Source: Neospora caninum Liverpool (lineage: Eukaryota; Apicomplexa; Conoidasida; Eucoccidiorida; Sarcocystidae). Taken from it: 64,000 bases of DNA. The notes beneath the pieces were generated by a model, which was not told where the DNA came from, did not search any database, and saw only the letters and a program-made list of their open reading frames with translations. The stretch covers positions 4,016,839 to 4,080,838 of the forward strand of contig NC_018395.1 of the NCBI RefSeq assembly GCF_000208865.1, read 5' to 3'. Shown here in pieces: positions 1 through 11,017 of the stretch (its first letter is position 1; the number at the start of each line of letters is the position of its first letter). The translations under genes were made by a program, and so were the position numbers.

Positions 1-3000
1 AATCCGAGGAAGAAAGTCGAACTGGAAGGCCTTCCCTTTGTGCTCGCTTCGGTGTCGACCTACGTGATCAACGCGCTGATCGCTGCTCGCCAGCCGCCCT
101 CGACACGGCGCAGCGCGGGCGACGGCCATGAGGCCCCGCCGGCGCAAGGACTCCTCGGGAACAGAGACAACGGAGGGAGTCTCGAAGGCGAGAAACAAAG
201 CCGGGGAAGCGTTTTGGCTGAAGAGCGGCTCCTCGATGACTCCGAGCCCGAGGGACGCTGGGACGTGGTTTGCCTCGTCAGGGAACGCGCGCAGCCGGTC
301 AAAGCAACCCAAGGGGGAAGCAAAGGAGACGCCACGATGAAAGAGGAAACTGTGCGGGAACTTCTATTTCTGCTTCCTGTCGCGTCCGAGGACACTGCGG
401 AAGTGAACGGGAAATCCTCCAACTTCTTCTCAGGTTCGCCTGTCTCTCCGTTCTCTCCCTCTTCTGCGTCAAGTGCTGCCCCTTCCCCAGTCTCCTTCCG
501 TGTTCTCGGGTCCGTGCCACTCCCCCTGAAGGCGGCCGCGACGTGTGCGGCCTCGACGCTTCCTCAGAAATGCAAGGCGTGCGAAGAGCGAAAGAAGAGT
601 CGCCTAGCGAGGGCAGAGTTTGCGGCACCAGGCGAGTTCACTCAGCTTCCAGCAGTGCAGAACGAACAAGCGCAGGAGACGAACGGGAATCTTGGGCACG
701 ACAGCCAGGTGTTTTGTCCTTCGCTCGCCTCGGAGAAACAGTTTCCTCCGTGCATGCGGCTGCTCGTTGTCGGAGACGCCAGCGGGGCCGTGTGGGTTGG
801 TGGTTGGCCGCGGCTCTTCATGGCTCTTGTGGGTTCTGAAGGAGACGCGGGCACGCCTCCTGCCGGGCGTCGTCTTTGCACAGCCTCCGCGGAGGCAAAC
901 GCGTCCGTTCTCTCCCGTGCCTCGTGTTCGGATCCTGTTTCGAACCTTCTTCCTCTTCCTACCCCTCCTTCTTCGCCGCCTCCAGCGTCGCTGTTTTGGC
1001 TAGGTATCCCTCCTAGAGCTGGGAAACAGGGAGGAGCTTCTCGAGGCCGAGGCGAGGCGGTTGCGAGGCATGCAGCGTCTGGGGTGAAAGGACGCACGAC
1101 GGCTGTCGCCTTAGGCACGCGCTGGATGTCACAGAAGAGACAGGGCGATGACCAGGAGACGCAGTTTCTCATGGAAGTTCTCCTCGGCGCGACCTTCGCG
1201 TCGGGCGTTGCTGAGGCCTTTGTCCTGGAGCCGGAAGGCGCAGGCAGCCCCTCCGGAAAGGGAAAGAAGAAAACGACGGAAAACGAAGTCGCCGACAGAG
1301 AGCGAAAAGGTGTCGCGGCGGAGGAGGGCGGCGACGACAACCAGATGAAACACAGCAATGGACTTCCAGAAGAAACAGACGAAGCACACGGAGGAGAGGG
1401 AGACGAAGGAGATGATGGAGATAAGGTGGAAGGGTGCGGGAGCGGTTTGCGTGCTGTCTTGTTGGGGCGACTTGAACGGGCGGCGTGTGCTGCGATCTCG
1501 CAGGGGCAAGGCCTGGAGAAACGTGAGACGAGGGAGGAAGGAGAGGCGCCGAAAGAAGAAGGGAAAAAAGGAAAGAAGACCGAGGGAGACTCGGAGAAGG
1601 ACGAAAGGAAGGCTGAGGGACAGAAGGAGACGACGACCGAGGGAGAGAAAGATACGACGATCCAAGGAGAGAAAGAGACGAAGGAGGGAAAGAAGAGCCA
1701 AGGCGCAAACACGAAGAAGGAGAAAGGCAAAGGCGGGGTGGGAGACCAAGGCGGTGCTCTCCTGTCATGTTGTTGGCATGAACAGCCCATTCCTCCGAGG
1801 CTTAAATTGATTTTAGGTAAGACGCGAGAAACCCTCAAGTCACACTTCCTTTAGATTCACTCTCGTTCTCTTTTCCCCCTCGTCTCTCCGTTTCGGTATA
1901 TATCGCCCTACTTCTCTCTCTCCCACTTTGTCCGCAACTGGTTCCCTGTCCTTCCTTGTTCCCCTCTGAAGCTCTGTCTCTCCTTTCTCTCTGTCTCTCC
2001 TTTCTCTCTGTCTCTCCTTTCTCTCTGTCTCTCCTTTCTCTCTGTCTCTCCTTTCTCTCTGTCTCTCCTTTCTCTCTGTCTCTCCTTTCTCTCTGTCTCT
2101 CCTTTCTCTCTGTCTCTCCTTTCTCTCTGTCTCTCCTTTCTCTCTGTCTCTCCTTTCTCTCTGTCTCTCCTTTCTCTCTGTCTCTCCTTCGTGCCGCATA
2201 AAGTTCCTCCGGTCTTTCCATGCATGCAGTCATGTCGATCCTCGTACCTGTTGCGATTACCTTTCATTTGGTGGGCCAGGTCTGCTTGTTGCTCATCTTC
2301 CCCAGACACACACATTGCCCACCGGTGTCTCTTCCCAGTTGCAGCATTTGTTGATTTTGCATCGGTTTCGCATTGCGGCGGCTTTGCAGCCGGAGGCGAC
2401 GCGTTTTCGGTTTCCTTTCAAGTGCTGTGGTTTTCGTTCCATTCTTGTGCGGTGTAGGTGGTGTCGAGCAAAGCGTTTTTGTCTGGGATCCCCTCGCCCT
2501 CCCCTCCTTTCCTCCTTCTCCTCCATCCATATCTTCTTCCTCTTCTTCCTCCACGTCGTCTTCCTCTTCTTCCTCCACGTCGTCTTCCTCTTCTTCCTCC
2601 TCGGCGTCACCTTTGGTGTTGTCTTCAAACCGTGGAGGTACAAAAGAAGGCCGAGTTGAGCACGAAGGCCCCCAGTGCATTTTACGGACTCAAGAGGTTG
2701 CAAAAAACCTCATCGAGCAGCGAAGGCGGAAGGCGACAGACGCCAAAAGGTGCAAAGGAGAACGAGACGGGGGGGGCGGCGAGGGCGGTCTGCTTCCCCT
2801 CTTTTTCGATCTTTCTTCTTTTTCGCGTCCTCGGCTTCTGTCTCTCCTCACAGCGGTCATTCTGCTTGCTACGCCGTTTGCTCCGAGACGCGTCTCCATC
2901 GGGCGTCAGGAAAAAGAAGGAGGAAGATCTACGGGGGAACACGGCGAAACAGACTCGCGAGAGAAAACAGAACAGGAAAGAGACAGAAGGGAGAGCGCAA

Positions 3001-6000
3001 AGGAAGAGCCGCAGATGCTTCTTGGACGCGTTGAATCGGAGACGTCTTTGCTCGCCCTTTTGTACTATTTTCTGGGTCCGTCGTGTCTACCGCCTCTTCT
3101 TTCCAACGCGCTTTCTTCAGCTGTCTCTTCGCTTTCCTGCGCCTGCGTGTCTTCTCCTCTTTTTGCTTCCTCTCCACCTGCCTTTCTGCCTGCATGCGCG
3201 CCGGCTGCGGCTTCGTCTCTTGCTTGTCCTTCCCCGTCTTCTACAGCCTCTCCTCTGTCTCCTGCGGATACTTACCCCCTCCACCCCCAGCGTCTCCAGG
3301 AGTTCGCTCGGGGCGGTGTCCATACAGCTCGCCAAGCGCTCATCTTTTCTGTACATGATGCGCTCTCTCGGCAGCAGTCTCACGGCCACCTCGGCGACAC
3401 CTGGTCTCGCCTTTTTCTTCTCTGGCTCTCCGTTTGCGAACGAAAACACAAACGCCAAACGGCCTCCCCAAGCTGCGCTGTACATCCCGCTCTGCTCCTC
3501 GGCGGGCGGTTTCCGTGGATGCTTCACGCTCGCAGCGATCAGGTCGACGTATCTCAGGGACAAACCACATCTCCCTCGCCATCGTCTGACTCTCCTTCCT
3601 CTTCTTCCTCTTCTTCTTCCTCTTCTTCCGCTTCTTCATCTTCTTCTTCTTCCTCTTCTTCCTCTTCTTCCTCTGTGTCTTCTGTGTCTTCTCTGTCGCA
3701 GTTGCCTTCGGCGTGTCTCTGGCTGGCCCTCGGGAGCTCTGCACTTCTCGGCGAGGAGTCTCTGGAGGCGCAGCGCAGCTGGAAGAGTCTGGTCGACAGC
3801 TTTGTCCAGCACAGGCTGTGTGAGGCCGAGCTTGTTCTGACTGGGGAAGACCGAGGAGACGCGCAGGAGACACGCGACGAAACTGTCCAGGCAAGGTGAG
3901 TTTTCTCGCATGTGGGGGCAGAACGGGCTCGCGGGATCCTCGACGTCGACACACCCACGCAGACTGTCCTTCACGCCTTTCCTCTCTCTCGAGCGTGCAT
4001 GCGTCTGCCGATGTCTTTTCGTTTTTTCTTTCTCACCTCTTTCGGCGCAGGAACAGCGCAAAGGGGGCGGTGCACGAGTGCAGCGCTCTCCTCCTGAGCG
4101 TCGGCGAGGCCGAGAAGGCGCTCGGGGCGTTTCGACGATCTCACCTCTTTGGCCACGCCCTGCTGCTTTCGCGCCTTTTCTCCTCTGCGTCGGGCGAGAT
4201 GAAGTCGACAGGACTTCCCTCGGAATCTGCCGTCTCCCGAGAAGCAGGAGTCTTGTGGACACAGGAGAGCGACGACGAATGGAAAACCAACCAGATTCTT
4301 CTTCAGTGGGCAGAGTGTCTCCTGGGAAAAGACGAAACGGTCGCAGCTGCCGTCTTGGCCGTCGCGGCGAAAGCGCGACTGCTGGCTGCGGCAATCTTGC
4401 TCGAGGCAGGTGTACGTACACCCGAACGACCCCTGCAAGCAGAGCGGGCGAAGCGCTGGGACGCAGCCCAAAAGGTGGGGAGAGAATCTGGAGAGAGAGA
4501 GGAAATGCAGCTGGCCGGCGAGAACCGCGACTGGGAGCAGAGGGAAACAGAGAAGGAGAAACTTCTTCTTCTCCTGCTCGCGCTGTGGAGCGCTCGGATT
4601 GCCGTCACAGACATCTTGAAAGAGCGCGAAAAAAGGAGCAATGCACCAGTCGCGGAAGAACAGAGTTTCTGCGACTCTGAATCTCAACATACAGACCCAG
4701 AGGAAAGGAGAGACGTGGACTCGGAGGAAGAGGAAAGTGAGAGGGGCGCGAGGAAGACGACCGGTACACGTGTCGCTTCAAAATCCCTCCCAGACGGAAA
4801 GCTGCCTCGTTGTCGGAAACATTTGCTTTCGCGATTTCCGAATCTGGCGCCAGCTCTCGGAAATCCACGCGAGCGTCGACAACGCGAAGAACAAGGAATA
4901 GCGGACGCTCCATCCTATCTTCTCGACTCTGGCGCTGCGGCATCTGCGGAAATCTCCGACACCACCCTTGTGGAGACTCTCCTTCCTCTCCATCTAAGCG
5001 CCGCGGCGGCTCTTGCAAGAGCTGGTCCACAGTTCTTCGATCCCGTATGTCTTGCCTCGCTACTGAAACGGGACAGTCGATGTCCATTTGAATCAGAGGC
5101 CCATAGACGGATGAATCTCTTTCTACACGCATGCATCTATTGACAAGTTCGTACACGTTCTGATACACATAGATATAAATGGGTAGACCTGTACGTATAC
5201 CTATATGCACGTACATATACATATACACAATGTATCTACTATATACAATGTATATATGTATATATGTATATGCACAGCTGTCTGTGCGTGGTGTTGTTTT
5301 CGTTACGAATAAGTGCATTATCAGCTTTTGTGGGGGGAAAAGTGTCATTTTCGGCGGTTTTCGTGCGTCTTTTTCACGCGTTTGATTTTGACTTTTGCTC
5401 GTCTTTTGTGTCTTTTTGTGTCTTCTCTCGCAGGCGTGCCGCGTCCTGTCTGGCTCTTGGGAGTCTCTGTTGACGGTTCCACCTTCAGCTGCCGCCCCTG
5501 AAGTCGGTGTCGACGTCGCTGCATTCCCTTCTTCGCCTTCACATTTAGATGTTGTTTCGTTCTCGTCCTTCGTCTCTTCTCGTAGCTCCAGAGGCGAGGC
5601 ACGAGACGCTGCAACTGCAAACAACGCTGCTGCGTCCAGAGAGGCCGTGGAAACAGCGAGGAAAACCTGCCTCGACAGACTGCTTCGAGAGCTCCTGGGG
5701 AACCGCTCGTGCGATGGCTGGGGCGAGTGGAGGGAGGGGAGAGGCCCACAGTTCGGCGGGCGAAACGAGGAGAAACAGGATATCGTGAAGGAAGACGCGC
5801 TCGCCTCGGCTGTCCAGCAGAGTCTCCAGGGCCATCAGGCTGTCTTCGTTGCTCAGTGGCTCTTGTCTTGTCTCGCTCGCGAGGGGCGGTCGCTAGCTGG
5901 AATGGCTAGCCAGGGCGGCTTTCCCAGTTTCGAGGAAGACCTCGGAACGCAGACACAGCTAGCGGCCGTTTCCTCCAGCAGTCTCCACGTGTTTCTCGCC

Positions 6001-6873
6001 AAGTGGCGAGGTCTTGAGGCGGCGAGCGCGAAAGGCTCTGGGAACCTCAAGACATCGGCAGCTAGCCACCGAGCTAGTCAAGACACGGAACTGGGCCTCG
6101 AGACGGAAGACGCCATGTGGGGCCATGTCGTGGCTGCCCTCGAGAGTTTCGAAGCGGCAGTCAAGCTGTCCGCCTCCACATGCAGTTCTGCGGCGTATGC
6201 GGCCTCTGAGGCGCTGGCCGATGCAGGCGCGACAGTCGAGCGAGGGGGCCAGGCGGGGAACGGCCGAGAAAGACTGGAGAAAGAAGAGAGCGAGGGGACA
6301 ACGCAAAGCGGATCGCGGGCCGAAAACGCGTCTCGGCAAACGGAGACTGAGATTCTCTCAATCGCTCTCCATTGGGCGTCTCTGCTTCTTCTTCGCTGCG
6401 ACTTTCCCGTCTCGCCTCTCGTCGTCCTGCCACCACGCGACGCATCAGGCAAGGGGCGTCTTCGTTTTCTCGGCAAGAAGCTTAATCCTGAAGTGGCACC
6501 CTGCGAAGACGAGGACGGCAGTGCTTCCTCGTGTGTGTCTCTCTTTGTCAAGTGGGACGGAGACAACGCTTTTCAGCTCGGGTCTCCAGGAAACGGGGCC
6601 GGCGTCGCAGTGCGTGTCTCCGTCCCAGAGCTCCAAGTCCTTCTCGTCAAGGTCGCGTATCGGCCGTTCCTGGAGCGGGTCGCTGGAATTCGCTCTCTAG
6701 CCTACGCCGAACGGTTTCTTTCTTCTCTCCTGAGACTGATGCTGTTCGTCGCCATCAGCCCTCACGCCTTTCCGGACTTCCACACGCCCCGGTCGCTTCC
6801 TGAATTTCGAGCAGATCCAGAGTCTGTGGGAAGGGGCGCCGAGAACGGTTTTCTTCGAGGAAGCGAATTCTGA
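1..6873 (+). CDS. Large WD40-like / alpha-solenoid protein, 5' partial
   Basis: The frame is open from base 1, so the start lies outside the window. My exons are 1-1816, 2458-3895, 4051-5044 and 5434-6873 (TGA 6871-6873). Phases agree at every junction, giving about 1,895 residues here. WD40-like strands are visible near 745-820 (LLVVGDASGAVWVGGW) and straight after the first junction (VEQSVFVWD), so the 5' part probably forms a beta-propeller. From about 3.7 kb the protein is rich in Ala/Leu helices (for example GEAEKALGAFRRSHLFGHAL), as in propeller-plus-TPR scaffolds such as Gemin5 or coat proteins. Acidic/basic tracts (1260-1740) and two long serine runs (2530-2610, 3596-3690) interrupt it, as is usual for coccidian proteins. 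I cannot name the family. Further small introns inside exon 1 are possible. The final gene boundary is well supported by the clean stop and the change in sequence character after it. Confidence 0.72.
1817..2457 (+). other. Intron 1 of the large WD40-like gene
   Basis: The donor is TTTTAG|GTAAGA at 1816/1817 and the acceptor is GGTGTAG at 2457. It leaves one base on the left and joins in phase to a WD-containing segment. It carries a 17-bp tandem repeat. The long ORFs on both strands through this intron are products of that repeat. Confidence 0.7.
1972..2189 (+). repeat. 17-bp pyrimidine tandem repeat, about 12.8 copies
   Basis: The unit CTCTCTGTCTCTCCTTT is repeated without visible change, with a partial first copy. 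It lies in an intron between a GT donor at 1817 and an acceptor at 2457. The strand is pure pyrimidine except for one G per unit, so it is a homopurine-homopyrimidine minisatellite. Confidence 0.95.
2530..2612 (+). repeat. Serine-coding trinucleotide tract
   Basis: TCT/TCC/TCG codons encode about 25 nearly uninterrupted Ser with two Thr inside exon 2 of the large WD40-like gene. It contains a repeated block around CTTCTTCCTCCACGTCGTCTT. Confidence 0.85.
3596..3690 (+). repeat. Second serine-coding trinucleotide tract
   Basis: A (TCT/TCC)n run within exon 2 of the large WD40-like gene encodes about 30 Ser with one Ala. It probably varies in length between strains. Confidence 0.85.
5160..5280 (+). 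repeat. AT-rich (TA/TATG)n microsatellite in intron 3
   Basis: Imperfect TATATG/TATACA repeats lie between the donor at 5045 and the acceptor at 5433 of the large WD40-like gene. Confidence 0.8.
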
Positions 6874-8804
6874 TAGAGCCCGCATGCGTCCTTTAGGGTT
6901 CGGGGGGGAACAGGAAAACGGTCACGCTAACAAACGGTCAAGCTAACATACGTACCAAAGTATCCGAACATGCGCGCAGAGGTGGGGACATTCCCTCTCG
7001 GCCGTTCAAGGAATCCTTTTCTGTGCAGCTTGTCGTGTTGCCTTCCGAAGCGGGCCGTTGTGCTCGGTTACCTTTTTTCATAGTGACATAACTCAAACTC
7101 GAATAAAGCGAGACATATACATTGCAGTCCGTAGGATACAGGAGTTATGACTCCACAGCTATGAGAGGTATACAGACACCCAACTTTTTCACGCTCTGTG
7201 GCCGATAAGCGCCTGTGTCTGACGCAAGATCGGTGTCTCGGGGCAGAGGCCTCGTGGTTTGCGAGCAATCGCGGCGGCATAGTTACCACCGGACGCGCGT
7301 TTCTTAGGTCGTGAGACAGGCAACAAGATTGCTCGAAACCGAACTTTTGGACAGCTCTTCGAAAGGTGTTCCGGCTGAGGAGCAAGAGGCCGAAAAACGC
7401 GGCTTCGTGAAGCCGAGTCAGACCCAGTCGCGATAGTGGAGACGCCCAGCCTGCAGAGCAAAACGGCCAAGGTCACCCGCGGGAACCTCAAACATCCCCG
7501 GTTTCCACGTGTGCGCTTTTCAGTCAGCTTTTCACACGATGCAGTTTCAGGGCCCCCGCTTTTTTTTTCTTCTCCTCTGCGCGCGGCGCCATGGACGCAC
7601 ATGTCAGGTCGACAGTTTCTCGGTCGCTCTTCTGTCGCTACCTGTGTCTCGACACTTCGTTCTGTTTACACAGCGTTTGGTGTATAGGCGTGAGTGCATG
7701 CAGTGGTCAGAGAAAAAAGCGGCGAGGCGGAGGGCGGCAGGTGGACAGCCACGGGCGTTCCCCAGTTCGAGAAAGGAATGGCGCGAGAGGATACGAATGA
7801 GGCGAACAGGAGTGGCTTCTCCATGCAGACGCCGCATGCGCCGGGAAAACTTCGCGAATGCTGAAGGCCGCAGGGTCGTCCCCACTGCGACCGCCGGGAC
7901 AGCGCGGTGTGAAGCAACGATCCAAAAGCTGTCCACTGTTCAGACGGGAGAAAAGCAGGAAAAGACGGAAGAGCGGAAGTGCCGAAACAGGTATAGAGAC
8001 AGAGAGGCAGTTATGCTCATCTAGGGGCGGGTTTCGAGGCGTGTGAAAGAGGTTTCCGCGTGTCGAGATCGGTGGTGAAGGTCGGCCACGAGTAGAGGAA
8101 AGAGAGCGCACCAGAAATGCATGCAAACGAGACAAAGGCAAATGAAATGTGGAATTTGTCGGAACAAATTTGCCACAACTCCAGCCGAAGAAACCAGACT
8201 GCGCGACACGCGGTGTCTCTCTGCAAAGGGCGCACGCTTTGCAGATATACATGTGTATGTTTTTATATAGAGGAATTTGCATGTATGTGTGAAGACAGAA
8301 AGGCTGGTGCATGCATGCATGCATGCATCTGTGCAGGCGCGGAGACGCTGCGTCGAGAAGCCACAAGAAACGCGAAACGAGACCTCCACCGCTCTGTCTA
8401 GATTTGTCTCTTTGAAAAGGTTCCATCGTCACCAGGCAGAAGAGAGACGATGCATCTCAGCATTCTTCTTATTCCCTCCTTTTTCGCACGACAGCCTCTC
8501 AACTCTGAAGCCACCCAGATCAGTGATCGTCCACCTCCGCTCTTCTGCTTCTCGATGCTTCTCTGTTCTCCGTCTTTCACGGAAAGACGTTTTGGCTATC
8601 CCGGCGGAATCTCTTTCGGCACGCAGCAGGCAAATCTCCCATGCCTCGCGTTCTTTCAATTTCGTTTTTCCTCGCACTTCCGCGTTTCTTGCTTTCCAGG
8701 ATCCATGCTTCACGTGGCGACGCGGCGAGGCCACGCGCTTGCACTTGGTTCCGGCTTTTCTGGCGCTCTGTGGCCGCCTTTTCGTCTTTTCAGCCGAGCT
8801 TTTC
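6874..8804. other. Intergenic region between two convergent genes
   Basis: This 1.9 kb lies between the stop of the upstream + gene and the stop of the kelch gene on the - strand, so it should hold both 3' UTRs. I see an imperfect direct repeat near 6915-6950 (AACGGTCANGCTAACA, two copies), a TGCATGCA run at 8308-8328, and no convincing coding frame. The ORFs here begin at non-ATG codons or have poor context. Confidence 0.6.
8308..8328. repeat. TGCA-repeat palindromic run
   Basis: Five consecutive TGCA units give four overlapping TGCATGC motifs. TGCATGC is a known coccidian promoter element, but this copy lies between two convergent 3' ends, so a promoter role is not obvious. Confidence 0.7.
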
Positions 8805-10973
8805 TCAGCTTTCAAACCACTCGAGAGGGTCGTAGACGACTTCGTGTTTCCCTCCGACGCCCGCGATGCCTCCGACACCCGCCCCCGCCGTGCCAGTCTT
8901 CTTTGCCGCGGCTGCCTGGCGCTCTGCCGCTTGCGACTCGATTTTCTGCCGAAGCATTTGCACCTGAAAATCAGAAAAATCAAAAAAAAAAAGTCTCGCG
9001 GACGCGCAGGAAAATGGCCGGAGAGAACGAGACCTTTTTGCAAGGGAGAGCGGCGGAGGAAAGGCCCGAGACGAAAACAAAGGACGAGAGAGAGGGGGGA
9101 AACGGTGAAAAGGATATAACGCGGGAGTGAAACGAGAGGCAAGAGATTGAGGACACAGCGAAGAAGCTGCACATACAGCGCCCTGAACAAGACGCTACAC
9201 GTGAAGGAGAAACCGAGTCGAAAGCGGAAACCGAGGCAAGGTCTCTTCGTCTTCATTGAGGCAGATGCGGCAAAACGGGATCGGCACGCAAAGTGAATCC
9301 TTTTCGTGAAACGATCTCTTTTTGAGCATCCAAGGAGAGAGTTTCCTGTCCACGCGTTTTTGTCCCTTCGACACAGTATGCGGCGAGGCCTGCCTCCTCG
9401 ACGGCTTCTCGCGTCTCCAGCTCAGATCCTCCGGTCGGCGCTCTACGGAGCACCCCGCGCAGCGGTTCGGGTCTGTTTGAACGGGAGAGCGCGCCTCCTT
9501 TTTTCTCTGGCACACACAGACCCTGTTCCGCGCTCCTACCTTGGAGGGCCCTTTGTCGCCCGCGCATGCACCGTGACGGTCTGGAGCTTCCGAAGGCGCC
9601 GCGTTGACGCTGGCCGTGCTGCTTGAACTGTTGCTGCGAAAGACGCGCGTTTTCGGAAGCGGCGGTCGTTCGTCTGCGTCTGAAGACTCCTCCTCCGCTT
9701 CCTCTAGATTTCGACTCATCACTTCTCTTTGCAGAACTGCGTCGCCCCTCAAATCCTAAAAATCCAGAAACAAGCAAAGCACGCAGGCTCAAAAAGATAC
9801 ATCCAATAAACACAACACGAATGTATCGAGAAAGAACGAGACACATGGGCACATCCCCTGGCAGGCGCACGGGCGTGCATCGAAACACACCAAATAGATG
9901 CCAATACAATCCCATGCATACTTACATCTACATATATATATATATATATATGTAGGGATGAACACCGATTGGCACAACGAACTGCAAAGGCCTATATATA
10001 TCTATATATATATATATATATATACAGAGAGAGAGAGCCGTGCATGGGTATGGTGATGCACGGTCGCATCTTTGTCTCCATTGTATATATATACCTGTCT
10101 CGACATTCGATTGGCTTCTAGGCAGTCATCGGAGAGCAGCGTTCGAATTCGCGTCGTTGAGAAAGGCAGGCCGCGTCCATTTACTTTTTTCCCCGGCTCC
10201 CTCCCTCCGCAAGGCGCGTTTCTCAACTCTGGAACGCGCGTCTCCGAGGCCAGCGAAGGCCCCGCCAGAGCATCGGAAGAAGAGACGGAAGCAGAGACAG
10301 AGGAGACGGAAGAAGAGACAGGAGAGACGGAAGAAGAGACAGGAGAGACGGAAGACGAGAAGGACGAGATTGAGCACGAGGACTTGGAGGTCTGGAAACG
10401 CTTGGCAACGGCAGCCACGACGCCGCGAGGGATACGCGGCTGCTCACTGCCTGCAAAGGTTGCAGCGCGACTGACGGATCCCCCACCAAAAGAGGGGACG
10501 CTGGACGAGGCAGACGATGGGCCCCCTGAAAGCGTGTGCGGAAGACTTCGACGACCTAAGATGGCACAAACAAGCACAGATATAAAATATATATACGTGG
10601 TTATGTCGGTACATTATTAACACTGGTATGTACACATCGGCGTCTGCATGTAGACTGTGTGCACATGTTTCAATCGATCGATGCAATACTCTCAAACAGA
10701 AAAACGCTTCTCTCTGTCAGCGTCACGTGAATTAAAATACAGAACGCGAAAAAGGCAGAATCCAGAATACTGAATATGACTCCACAATTATGAAACGCAG
10801 ACGCCCAAGTTCTCTTTTCGCTCTTGCCTGTTTGTTGTCCCAGCGAGGTCCGAGCCTGCACAGGAGAGGGCGGAAGGACTTCCGTCGCCGACGCCAACAG
10901 GGGAGGCACTGGCGAGTCGAGGAGCTCACTCTGAAGACAAAACGTTTCTCCACGCTTTTCCACGCGCATGCAA

Positions 10974-11017
<44 letters not shown>

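Noticed and set aside
642..1838. 398-codon minus-strand ORF rich in Ser, Phe and Pro
   Set aside because: It mirrors the GA-rich coding strand of the large + gene. Its composition is the reverse complement of Glu/Lys/Gly codons, and it has no domain.
1835..2315. Three minus-strand and one plus-strand ORFs of repeated Glu-Arg or Ser-Leu-Cys
   Set aside because: They are created by the 17-bp tandem repeat, which has no stop in these frames; the region is an intron.
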